From NCBI RefSeq assembly GCF_001742165.1, contig NZ_CP016443.1:1860001-1924000 (forward strand): 64,000 nucleotides of DNA, read 5' to 3'. Source of the stretch: Burkholderia stabilis (lineage in GTDB: Bacteria > Pseudomonadota > Gammaproteobacteria > Burkholderiales > Burkholderiaceae). This document shows, one piece after another, positions 26,393 to 34,750 of this stretch. The first letter of the stretch is position 1. Each line of letters begins with the position of its first letter. The translations under genes were made by a program, and so were the position numbers. The notes beneath the pieces are model-generated. The model was not told the DNA's origin. It ran no database searches and saw only the letters and a program-made list of their open reading frames with translations.

Positions 26393-27604
26393 TCAGTCCG
26401 CCGTGTCGCCGTTCTTCGGCAGCTTCGACCACGCCTTGCGCCCCGGCAATGGCGACCACGCCGGGCGGGCCTTTCGTGCGCTGTCGATCACCACCAGGTA
26501 GCGTCCCGCGATCGGCGTGATGTCGCGATCGCGGCGCAGCACCCACAGCGACTTGCCGGCCTCGACGCGTGCCTGGTAGTCGTCGTCGAGCAGGCCGTGC
26601 CGATCGAAGAACGTGTTCAGCGACGCGGGAATCCGCACGCATCCCTTCGAGTGCCGGATGCCGAGCAGCGATTCGAGGCGGTCGGGGTCGGTCGCGTGCA
26701 TCTGGAAACGCATCGGCGACACGCCGCCCTTGCCCCACCCGCGTTCGCCGTCCACCCAGCCGAAGTCGTAGATGCGCATGTCGCGGCGGCCGTAGCCGCG
26801 AATGCCGTTCTCGTTCGTCGTGCCTTCCGCGCGGAAATCCATGTTGTCCGGCGAGTGATGGAATACGCCGAGCGGCGTCAGGAAATGGTCGTACTTGCCC
26901 GGCAGCCCGGTGCCGACCGGCGACGCGCCGATCATCAGCCATGCATTGGCCGGCGTCGCGCGGAAGTAGATGAACAGCGCCTGCACGTTCGGCGCGCGGT
27001 CGACCATCGCGACGTATTCGCCGGCGAGATCGCCGAGGTCGGCGTCGGCAAGCGCCGTCTGCAGACGCGCGCCGTAGGCGCGCTGCTCGCTAGCGGGCAC
27101 GTTCAGGCGTCGCGTGACTTCCTGCGCGAAGCGCTTGCGCAGGTCGATCGCGCGCGCCGTCGCGCTTTGCGCTTCTTCAGCCGACAACGGCGTATGCCGG
27201 CGCGGCGGCGTTGGCGCAGGCGCCTCGGCCTCGCTGGCGGCGGTGGCCGAAGCGGCCGATGCAGGCGACGCGGTGGACGCGGCGGAAGCCGCCGATGCGC
27301 CCGACGCCGTACTCGCAGGCTCCGCATGATGCGCGTGCGACGCTGCGGGTTCGGGCTGCACCGCCGACGCCCCCGACGTCGCATGCGCAGCCGAAGCCGG
27401 ATGCACGCGGGAAGCCGCCGACGTGGGCGAAGCAACTGATGAGGATGGCGTAGCAGCGGACGACGGAACGTCGGACGCGGCCAACGCAGGCTGCCCGGCA
27501 AGAACGGAAATCGGCAGCGCGGCAGCGAGCCACATGGATGCGACGGCTGCGCGGATAAGGCAACGCGGCTTCGCAAATTGCCGCGTCAGGTCGGAAAGCA
27601 TCAT
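26393..27604 (-). CDS. Exported L,D-transpeptidase (YkuD) with long Ala/Ser-rich linker
   Basis: A 403-residue cell-wall enzyme. A hydrophobic signal covers ~17-42. A low-complexity region of ~95 residues rich in Ala, Ser, Pro and His follows (about 43-138), then a helical segment and the YkuD catalytic domain (~215-345) with the HSKGCVRIP motif holding the active-site Cys and preceding His. Such enzymes form 3-3 peptidoglycan cross-links or attach proteins to the wall. The linker probably spans from the membrane to the wall. The start is one of two adjacent ATG codons (27604 or 27601); upstream in-frame Met residues lie in unrelated composition. Confidence 0.87.
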   Translation of the reverse strand: MMLSDLTRQFAKPRCLIRAAVASMWLAAALPISVLAGQPALAASDVPSSAATPSSSVASPTSAASRVHPASAAHATSGASAVQPEPAASHAHHAEPASTASGASAASAASTASPASAASATAASEAEAPAPTPPRRHTPLSAEEAQSATARAIDLRKRFAQEVTRRLNVPASEQRAYGARLQTALADADLGDLAGEYVAMVDRAPNVQALFIYFRATPANAWLMIGASPVGTGLPGKYDHFLTPLGVFHHSPDNMDFRAEGTTNENGIRGYGRRDMRIYDFGWVDGERGWGKGGVSPMRFQMHATDPDRLESLLGIRHSKGCVRIPASLNTFFDRHGLLDDDYQARVEAGKSLWVLRRDRDITPIAGRYLVVIDSARKARPAWSPLPGRKAWSKLPKNGDTAD

Positions 27605-28030
27605 AGGTTCGAAGCCATCGGCCGATCCGGCCGCCGCACGGTGCTGGTGCGAGCGGCGCATCTTCCGCGTGAGCCATCGACACGTCCGGCGCATCGTGTG
27701 CGCCCGGCGCCGACGCCTCTTCGCGGTGGAGCCGTTCGCTGCTGCAACGCGTGCGGTCCGATGGCGGCTAATGAGTCGTCAGACTTTCCATTCTACGCGT
27801 CCATCCAGGAATCGGCAGCGCCGGAAGTCGCGGTTTCGCGGCGGATTTGCGCTTCGTCACGCTTTGTTGCAACTCGTTGCGGTTCGCGGCTTCGTTGCGT
27901 GGCAACCTGCTTCGTTGATGTATTTCAGGCCGGCGAACAGGCGGCTTTCGCTTGCCGCATCGCGGGTCGCTTCCGCCTAATTGCTTGGCATGCCAAATCA
28001 TATGGGTGAGCGACGCGCGCAGGCGATTAC
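27605..28030. other. Intergenic region upstream of the L,D-transpeptidase gene
   Basis: 426 bp without a supported gene. It should hold the promoter of the leftward L,D-transpeptidase gene. GC content is lower at ~27770-27990. Short frames here show no family features. Confidence 0.45.
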
Positions 28031-28071
28031 CTTGCACGCATGCCGCATGAGCCCTGCGGCACGCGTGCAAG
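28031..28071 (-). terminator. Hairpin terminator of the MFS transporter gene
   Basis: A 17-bp inverted repeat with one mismatch (28031-28047 with 28055-28071, 7-nt loop) begins 8 bp beyond the leftward MFS stop at 28080. No T-run follows. Confidence 0.6.
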
Positions 28072-28079
28072 ACCGTGGA

Positions 28080-29492
28080 TCAGCGGGAGATGGTTTCGAG
28101 CGCGATGCCCTTCGTGCGCGGCCCCATGAGCCCGATCGCGGCCATCACGATCACCATCGCGCCCGCGATGAACGCGAACACGCCGAAGGTGCCGAAGCCC
28201 TTCAGCACGGCCGCGATCACGAACGACGAGAAGATCGCCGAGAAGCGGCTCCACGAATAGACGAAACCGACGGCCCGTGCGCGGATCGACGTCGGGAACA
28301 ATTCGGCCTGATACGCGTGGAAGCTGTACGACATGATGTTGCTCGCGAGCGTGAGGCCGATGCCGAGCACGATCAGGAATGCGCCCACCGTCGTCTGGCT
28401 GAACAGCAGCCCGCAGACGACGATCGCCGCGGCCATCGCGACGATCACCGATTTGCGCTCGAAGCGGTCGGCGATCACGAGGCCGATCAGCGGCCCGATC
28501 GGCGCCGCGAGCGCGATCACGCTCGAATACATCAGGCTCGACGTGATCGTGATGCCCTGCTTGATCAGCAGCGTCGGCACCCAGTTCGCGAAACCGTAGA
28601 AGCCGACCGTCTGGAACACGTTGAAGATCGTCATCATGATCGTGCGGCTGCGATACGGCGGCACCCACATGTCGCGGAAGCTGCCGCGCGGCGGCACCGG
28701 CTCGGCCGGCGCGGGCGGCGGCAGCGGCCGCCCGTACTCGGCTTCGACCTTCGCTTCGAGCGCGCGCATGATGCGGTCGGCTTCGTCGACCCGGCCCTGC
28801 TGCGCGAGCCAGCGCGGGCTTTCCGGCAGTTCGCGGCGAATCCACCAGACGAAGAGCGCGCCGTGCGCGCCGATCAGCACGACCCAGCGCCAGCCGTCGA
28901 GGCCGAACGGCGCGTGCGGCACGAGCAGGTAAGCCAGGAACGCGACCACCGGCACCGCGACGAACCCGACTGCCTGCTCGCACGCGAATGCGCGGCCGCG
29001 GATCTGCTTCGGCACGAGCTCGGAGATGTACGTGCCGATCGTCACCATCTCGACACCGAGGCCGAGACCGACGACGAAGCGCCAGAAGTTCAGCCCGGCC
29101 GCGGTGTCCTGGAACGCCATCACGATGTTGGCGGCCGTGTACCACAGCAGCGACCACGTGAAGATCGCGCGGCGGCCGAAGCGGTCGGCGAGAAAACCGC
29201 ATGCGATCGTGCCGATGAACAGCCCGGAGAACAGCGCGGCGATGAAGCTCGCGACACCCGTGGTGCCGAACAGGCCGTGCGTCGTCGCCGAGAGGATTCC
29301 GCTTTTCACGAGGCCCGGCGCGATGTAGCCGCTGTAGAGCAGATCGTAGAGTTCGAAGAAGAAGCCGAGGCTCAGCAGGACGACGAGTTTCCAGACGGTG
29401 CGGGTCGGCGGCAGGCGGTCGAGGCGAGCCGAGATGGAGCCGGGGTCGACGGGTGAAGAAACGGGGGATGTGAGGCTGTCCGTTGAGGCCAT
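28080..29492 (-). CDS. MFS transporter, sugar/aromatic-acid type
   Basis: A 470-residue 12-TM inner-membrane transporter. MFS signatures are present: GFLADRFGRRAIF (loop 2-3, ~92), ELVPKQIRGRAFA (~160), the sugar-porter-like PESPRWLAQQGRVDEADRIM (~221) and RFERKSVIV (~325). The long central loop and these motifs fit the sugar-porter/AAHS branch that imports sugars or aromatic/organic acids by proton symport; the substrate is unknown. AGGAGA lies upstream of the start at 29492. It is transcribed alone. Confidence 0.88.
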   Translation of the reverse strand: MASTDSLTSPVSSPVDPGSISARLDRLPPTRTVWKLVVLLSLGFFFELYDLLYSGYIAPGLVKSGILSATTHGLFGTTGVASFIAALFSGLFIGTIACGFLADRFGRRAIFTWSLLWYTAANIVMAFQDTAAGLNFWRFVVGLGLGVEMVTIGTYISELVPKQIRGRAFACEQAVGFVAVPVVAFLAYLLVPHAPFGLDGWRWVVLIGAHGALFVWWIRRELPESPRWLAQQGRVDEADRIMRALEAKVEAEYGRPLPPPAPAEPVPPRGSFRDMWVPPYRSRTIMMTIFNVFQTVGFYGFANWVPTLLIKQGITITSSLMYSSVIALAAPIGPLIGLVIADRFERKSVIVAMAAAIVVCGLLFSQTTVGAFLIVLGIGLTLASNIMSYSFHAYQAELFPTSIRARAVGFVYSWSRFSAIFSSFVIAAVLKGFGTFGVFAFIAGAMVIVMAAIGLMGPRTKGIALETISR

Positions 29493-29920
29493 CTTGGGCG
29501 CGTCTCCTGTTCGTGTCGTGTACTTGTTGTCCGGCGGCCGTCGGGCCGCCGCCGTGCGAATCGCTGCATTGTACTGGCAGGTACACCCGGAACGCGTGCG
29601 CGCGCGAAGCCGGGCCGGCGATTCGGCCCCCCGGTTTCCGCGCCGGATTATGTGTAAATTGCGTAACCGTCTGTCGGATCTGAAAGGGTTGCCCGGCGAG
29701 AATCGGTCATCGCGCGCCCGGGTCGGGAGCGACGCCAGCCCGGTCAAGCGGGGCGCGCGGCGCGATTTCATGCCTGCCCGCACCGCCCGGCCCGTCGCAA
29801 CCGGCGGACACGATCGACGCAACCGCCGCCCCCGCGCCCCGGTAACATGCTTGTCGGGCCAACCGCCGGCTATCGCAAGCCTTTCGGTCAGCGAAATTGT
29901 CGGCAAATCGTAAGCATTCC
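29493..29920. other. Divergent intergenic region, MFS / MscS
   Basis: 428 bp between two divergent genes. It presumably holds both promoters. An AT-richer stretch at ~29645-29685 is the best promoter-like area. No gene or clear repeat was seen. Confidence 0.4.
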
Positions 29921-32365
29921 ATGTCCATACAACGACTATCTCTCTACGCCCGCCGAATCTTGATGATCGCGCTGCTGCAGTTCGCGGCGGTGGCGACCGC
30001 GTCGGCGTTTCCGGCGGCCGCTTCCGCCCCCGGCGCGAGTGGCACCGACGCGTCCGTCCCGGCGATCTCGCTGAACGATGCCGTCGCGCAGCTCAAGCAG
30101 ATGCAGGCCGAGCTGGACCGCATCAAGCAGCAGACCACGACCGCGCCCAACAGCAAGGAGCTGGACGGGCTCGACGACTCGGCGCAGGAACTGAGCACCG
30201 ATGTCGCGAAACTCCAGAGCGATCTCGCGCCGCAACGCGCGCAGGTCCAGGCGCAACTCGACGTGCTCGGCCCGGCGCCGGCCGAGGGTGCCGCGCCGGA
30301 AGCGCCGGCCGTCGCGAAACAGCGCGCGGCGCTGAACGCGCGCAAGACGCAGATCGATGCAGCGCTGAAGCAGGCAGCCGACCAGAAGACCAGTCTCACG
30401 AACCTGACCGAGCAGTTCTCGAAGCTGCATCGCAGCCTGCTGAAGAATCAGCTCGCGTTCCGTTCGGGCGGCATCTTCAGCGCGGAGTTCTGGCTGCCGC
30501 TGTTCCATCTGTCGCCGGACGACCGTCAACGGCTCGAGGATTTCGACGACGAACTGCGCGACATGTTCCGCTCGTCGTGGGTGCCCGGACAGCGCACGAT
30601 CACCGTGCTCCTGCTGATTGCCACATTCGCGGTATGGATCGGCGGCCGCCGGCTCATCGAGCGCGGGTTCGCGTGGCTCTGCCTGGACCGCCTGCCGCCC
30701 ACTCGCTTGCGGCGCAGCGCGCTGGCGCTGTCGGCCGCGCTGTCGACCTTCCTGGCCACCGCATTTGCTGTCCAGATCCTCTACCTCGCCGTCGCGCGCC
30801 ACTACGAGCTCACGCCGCCGCTGACCGATCTGTGGGACCAGTTCGCGAAGCTCGCCGCGACCTGCGCGCTGATTGCCGGGCTCGGCCGCGCGCTGCTCTG
30901 CACGAAGCATCCGTCGTGGCGCCTGCCGGCGCTCGCCGATCCCGTCGCGCTCGCGATGAAGCCGTTCCCCGGCATCCTGGCCGCGCTGCTGCTGATGTCC
31001 GGCACGCTCGAATCGATCAACCGGATCGTCGACACCAGCCTGTCGGTCACGCTGTTCGGCCGCGGCATCGTCTCGCTCGTCGTCGCGCTGACGGTCGGCG
31101 CGTCGCTGCTGCGCTCGAACCGCGCGCGCAGCGCGCTCGCGGCGGCCGGCGAGGCGCCCGAACAGCGCTCGACGCTCGCCGGGCTGATCCATGCCGGCGT
31201 CACGCTGGCGATCGTCGCCTCGCTGGTCGCGCTCCTGATCGGCTACATCACGGTCGCGCGCTTCATCACCTACGAACTCGTTTGGTTCGAGATCGTGCTG
31301 TGCGCGACCTATATCCTGATCCAGCTGACGCGCGACGCGAGCGAAAGCCTGTTCTCCGCGAACCTGTCGACGGGCCAGCAGATCAAGCACCTGTTCGCGC
31401 TCGAGGATCGCCACCTCGACCAGGCGCGCACGGTCCTGTCCGGTTTCGGCACGAGCCTGCTGATGCTGATCGCAGCCATCGCGCTGCTGACGGGCGGCTT
31501 CGGCACGACGCCGGGCGACCTGCTCGACAGCGCGGTCGCGATGATCGGCAGCCAGCGGCTGCAGAGCCTGAACATCATGCCGGACCGGATCCTGAACGCC
31601 GTGATCGGCTTCGCGATCGGCTTCTACCTGCTGCGCTCGCTGCGCCGCTGGCTCGACGGCGAGTTCATGCCCGCGCTCGGCATGGATACGGGCATGCGCG
31701 TGTCGCTGATCACGCTGTTCACCAACGTCGGCTACGTGCTGCTCGTATTGATGACGCTGGGGCTGCTCGGCGTCAGGTGGAACAATCTCGCGTGGATCGT
31801 CAGTGCGCTGTCGGTCGGTATCGGCTTCGGCCTGCAGGAGATCGTGAAGAATTTCGTGTCGGGGCTGATCCTGCTGACCGAGCGTCCGGTGAAGGTGGGC
31901 GACATGATCAGCATCGCGGGCGTCGAAGGCGACATCCGCCGCATCAACGTGCGCGCGACCGAGATCCAGCTCAGCGACCGCTCGACCGTGATCGTGCCGA
32001 ACTCGCAACTGATCTCGCAGAACCTGCGCAACGTGACGATGGGCAACAGCACGCAGGGCGTCGCGACGCTGGTGCTGACGTTCCCGCTGAACACCGATCC
32101 CGAGCAGGTGCGCGACTTGTTGCTCGAAGCGTATCGCGCACATCAGGCGATTCTGGAGAAGCCGGCGCCGTCGGTGACGTTCAGCCAGCTCACGCCGGAC
32201 GGGATCACGCTGAGCGTGACGGGTTACGTCGCAAGCCCGCGAATCGCGAGTTCGACGAAGAGCGATCTGCTGTTCGAGATCCTGAAGCAGTTGCGCGCGG
32301 CAGGGATCACGCTGTCGAGCCCGCAGATGCTGGTCGTGCAGAACATGCCGACGGTGGAGAAGTGA
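29921..32365 (+). CDS. Large MscS-family mechanosensitive channel (KefA-like, with DUF3772-type N-terminus)
   Basis: An 814-residue inner-membrane channel. The signal peptide covers ~1-33. A coiled-coil-rich periplasmic part (~45-180) contains QLKQMQAELDRIKQQ and later QKTSLTNLTEQFSKLHRSLL. About eleven hydrophobic segments follow, then the MscS core (~600-800): VGIGFGLQEIVKNFVSGLILLTERPVKVGD is the pore-lining helix and beta-domain start, and TVIVPNSQLIS is the conserved beta motif. It releases solutes on hypo-osmotic shock. The ATG at 29921 is preferred; a TTG 24 bp upstream is possible. It converges with amaB across a hairpin at 32511-32546. Confidence 0.9.
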   Translation: MSIQRLSLYARRILMIALLQFAAVATASAFPAAASAPGASGTDASVPAISLNDAVAQLKQMQAELDRIKQQTTTAPNSKELDGLDDSAQELSTDVAKLQSDLAPQRAQVQAQLDVLGPAPAEGAAPEAPAVAKQRAALNARKTQIDAALKQAADQKTSLTNLTEQFSKLHRSLLKNQLAFRSGGIFSAEFWLPLFHLSPDDRQRLEDFDDELRDMFRSSWVPGQRTITVLLLIATFAVWIGGRRLIERGFAWLCLDRLPPTRLRRSALALSAALSTFLATAFAVQILYLAVARHYELTPPLTDLWDQFAKLAATCALIAGLGRALLCTKHPSWRLPALADPVALAMKPFPGILAALLLMSGTLESINRIVDTSLSVTLFGRGIVSLVVALTVGASLLRSNRARSALAAAGEAPEQRSTLAGLIHAGVTLAIVASLVALLIGYITVARFITYELVWFEIVLCATYILIQLTRDASESLFSANLSTGQQIKHLFALEDRHLDQARTVLSGFGTSLLMLIAAIALLTGGFGTTPGDLLDSAVAMIGSQRLQSLNIMPDRILNAVIGFAIGFYLLRSLRRWLDGEFMPALGMDTGMRVSLITLFTNVGYVLLVLMTLGLLGVRWNNLAWIVSALSVGIGFGLQEIVKNFVSGLILLTERPVKVGDMISIAGVEGDIRRINVRATEIQLSDRSTVIVPNSQLISQNLRNVTMGNSTQGVATLVLTFPLNTDPEQVRDLLLEAYRAHQAILEKPAPSVTFSQLTPDGITLSVTGYVASPRIASSTKSDLLFEILKQLRAAGITLSSPQMLVVQNMPTVEK

Positions 32366-32510
32366 CGCGCCGGATGCATTCGAGCTAACCCGGCTGCCTG
32401 CGGTCGATGCGAAGGTTGGCGGCATCGTCCGCAGCCCGCCCATTCATCACCGGCCCGGATCAGGATTCCCGAATACCGCGAACGCGGCGCGATTCCCTTT
32501 CCCCAAACAC

Positions 32511-32546
32511 AACGGGCCGGCACCGCATCGCGGCAACCGGCCCGTT
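32511..32546. terminator. Bidirectional terminator-like hairpin
   Basis: AACGGGCCGG (32511-32520) pairs with CCGGCCCGTT (32537-32546) across a 16-nt loop that can pair further. It lies between the convergent MscS and aldehyde dehydrogenase genes. Short T-runs flank both sides. Confidence 0.5.
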
Positions 32547-32581
32547 TCACCATCAGGCGGCGCAATGCGCGCCGCCCGACC

Positions 32582-34093
32582 TCACACGTCGAACTTCACG
32601 CCCTGCGCCAGCGGCAGCTGACGGCTGTAGTTGATCGTGTTCGTCGCGCGGCGCATATATGCCTTCCACGCATCCGAACCCGACTCGCGGCCGCCGCCCG
32701 TTTCCTTCTCGCCGCCGAACGCGCCGCCGATTTCCGCGCCGCTCGTGCCGATGTTCACGTTGACGATCCCGCAGTCGCTGCCCGCTGCCGACATGAATTG
32801 CTCGGCCTCGCGCACGTCGTTCGTGAAGATCGCCGACGACAGGCCTTGCGGCACTGCGTTGTGCAGGTCGATCGCGTCTTCGAAGTTGTCGTAGACCATC
32901 ACGTACAGGATCGGTGCGAACGTCTCGCGCTCGACCACCGCCGACTGCTTCGGCATCCGCACGATTGCCGGACGCACGTAGTACGCATCCGCATGACCGA
33001 CGTCGACGCGCTCGCCGCCCTTCACTTCGCCGCCCTGCTCGCGTGCATCGGCCAGCGCCTTCTGCATCGCGTCGAACGACGCGCGGTCGACCAGCGGGCC
33101 GACGAGCGTGCCTTCTTCGAGCGGGTTGCCGACCTTCACCGACACGTAGGCCTTCTCGATGCGCGGCAGCAGTTGCTCGACGACGCTGCGATGCACGATC
33201 AGGCGGCGCAGCGTGGTGCAGCGCTGGCCGGCCGTGCCGACCGCCGCGAACGTGACCGCGCGCACGACGAGATCGAGGTCGGCGCTCGGCGCGACGATCA
33301 TCCCGTTGTTGCCGCCGAGTTCGAGGATGCCGCGCGCGAGACGCTGGCTCAGCACCTTCGCGACTTCCGTGCCCATGCGCACGCTGCCCGTCGCGCTGAC
33401 GACCGGCACCTTCTTCGACGACGTCAGCACCTCGCCGACATCGCGCATGCCGAGCACCAGCTGGCTCAGCCCTTCCGGCGCGACGCCCGGATGCGTCTTG
33501 TCGAACTCGCGCAGCGCCTTCTGGAGCAGCACGTGGCATGCGATCGCGGTGAGCGGCGTCTTTTCCGACGGCTTCCACACGACCGGGTCGCCGCACACGA
33601 ACGCGAGCGCCGCATTCCATGCCCACACCGCGACCGGGAAGTTGAACGCCGAAATCACGCCGCACACGCCGATCGGGTGCCACGTTTCCATCATCCGGTG
33701 GCCCGGGCGCTCCGACGCGATCGTCAGGCCGTAAAGCTGGCGCGACAGGCCGACCGCGAAATCGCAGATGTCGATCATTTCCTGCACTTCGCCGAGACCT
33801 TCCGACGTGATCTTGCCAGCTTCCAGCGTGACGAGGCGGCCGAGCTCGGCCTTGTGCTCGCGCAGTACGTTACCGAACACGCGCACGAGTTCGCCGCGCA
33901 CCGGCGCCGGCACCGTGCGCCACTTGAGGAATGCGTCGTGCGCGGCGTCGATCTTGCGTTCCGCGTCGGCCGGCGAGTCGACTGCCAGCGTCGCGAGCGT
34001 CGCGCCGTCGAGCGGCGAACGCGCGGTCAGCGCATTGCCTTTCCACTGGGCGAGATCGATATCGAGCGCGGCAAGAATGTCGTTGAATTGCAT
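32582..34093 (-). CDS. amaB: ALDH7-type dehydrogenase (L-piperidine-6-carboxylate / aminoadipate semialdehyde dehydrogenase)
   Basis: A 503-residue NAD(P)-dependent aldehyde dehydrogenase. ALDH landmarks are SAFNFPVAVWAWNAALA (~153), the general base in LELGGNNGMIV (~258), and the nucleophile Cys in GQRCTTLRRL (~292). The Gly-Asn-Asn and Cys-Thr-Thr-Leu-Arg-Arg variants are typical of ALDH7A1/AmaB, which oxidises alpha-aminoadipate semialdehyde (in equilibrium with piperideine-6-carboxylate) in lysine/pipecolate breakdown. The start at 34093 has GAGGAAG upstream. It diverges from a LysP-like permease and an FAD amine oxidase, which supports the assignment. Confidence 0.85.
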   Translation of the reverse strand: MQFNDILAALDIDLAQWKGNALTARSPLDGATLATLAVDSPADAERKIDAAHDAFLKWRTVPAPVRGELVRVFGNVLREHKAELGRLVTLEAGKITSEGLGEVQEMIDICDFAVGLSRQLYGLTIASERPGHRMMETWHPIGVCGVISAFNFPVAVWAWNAALAFVCGDPVVWKPSEKTPLTAIACHVLLQKALREFDKTHPGVAPEGLSQLVLGMRDVGEVLTSSKKVPVVSATGSVRMGTEVAKVLSQRLARGILELGGNNGMIVAPSADLDLVVRAVTFAAVGTAGQRCTTLRRLIVHRSVVEQLLPRIEKAYVSVKVGNPLEEGTLVGPLVDRASFDAMQKALADAREQGGEVKGGERVDVGHADAYYVRPAIVRMPKQSAVVERETFAPILYVMVYDNFEDAIDLHNAVPQGLSSAIFTNDVREAEQFMSAAGSDCGIVNVNIGTSGAEIGGAFGGEKETGGGRESGSDAWKAYMRRATNTINYSRQLPLAQGVKFDV

Positions 34094-34750
34094 CACTTCC
34101 TCTTCAGGGACAGATTGATCGGTGCGGCGGCAGCGCCGCCCGCGTGATTCGATTGGAGCGCGTTCGCGCGCCCTGTGCAAGCGGATGCGCAACTCGGCAG
34201 GCCCGCTGCGCCGCACGGCGCATCGCGCTGCGCCGCACGGCGCATCGCGCTGCGCCACCGCCGGAAAGCCCGGCCGGACGGCGCGCTCCCGCCTCGCGAA
34301 GCACGATCCATGAAACACATTGTCGGTGGCCACAAGTCGGGCCGCTATTGATATTAACTCACGACTTCATTCCCAAAACGCAACAACTCGGTGGGGCAAA
34401 CCGATGTGCTTCCGCACGGATATCGGACCTTTCCAAAGCCGCTGACCGGGCCGCGAGACACGTCTGAACGCGACACAAGTTGATGACAAAGCTGCATCAC
34501 CCTGTGCGGAAATATCGTTTGCCGCCCATGCATCGGGCACACACAATCAGTGCCACGTCGAGGTGCAACGCACCCGGCGCGCCGCCGGCCGCCGCGATCG
34601 CAGCCGGACGACAGACGAAGGCGACACGCGTCGCGGCCCGGTGCATCCGGGCCGTTCCCGCGCGGCACCGCCGCTGCCCGGCCCGCGGCCGGCAACGCAT
34701 CGCGCTTCGTCAGCGAAAAACAATTCCGGAGACAGCGCCCAGCGCCCGCC
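34094..34750. other. Divergent intergenic region, amaB / lysine permease
   Basis: 657 bp with no supported gene. It contains a short 22-bp tandem repeat (34205-34257) and an AT-richer segment at ~34330-34530 that should hold both promoters. The operator of the nearby TetR regulator may be here, but no clear palindrome was recognised. Confidence 0.45.
34205..34257. repeat. 22-bp tandem repeat, about 2.4 copies
   Basis: Two exact copies of a 22-bp unit (34205-34226 and 34227-34248) are followed by the first ~9 bases of a third. The unit contains CGCCGCACGG. It lies in the untranslated leader or promoter zone of amaB and could vary in copy number. Confidence 0.8.

Noticed and set aside
27768..28070. 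A 100-residue leftward frame between the MFS and L,D-transpeptidase genes
   Set aside because: It starts inside the MFS terminator hairpin and has no ribosome site or family features.
29936..32443. An 835-residue leftward open frame opposite the MscS gene
   Set aside because: The rightward strand has the MscS core motif and signal peptide; the leftward frame is low-complexity Arg/Gln-rich.
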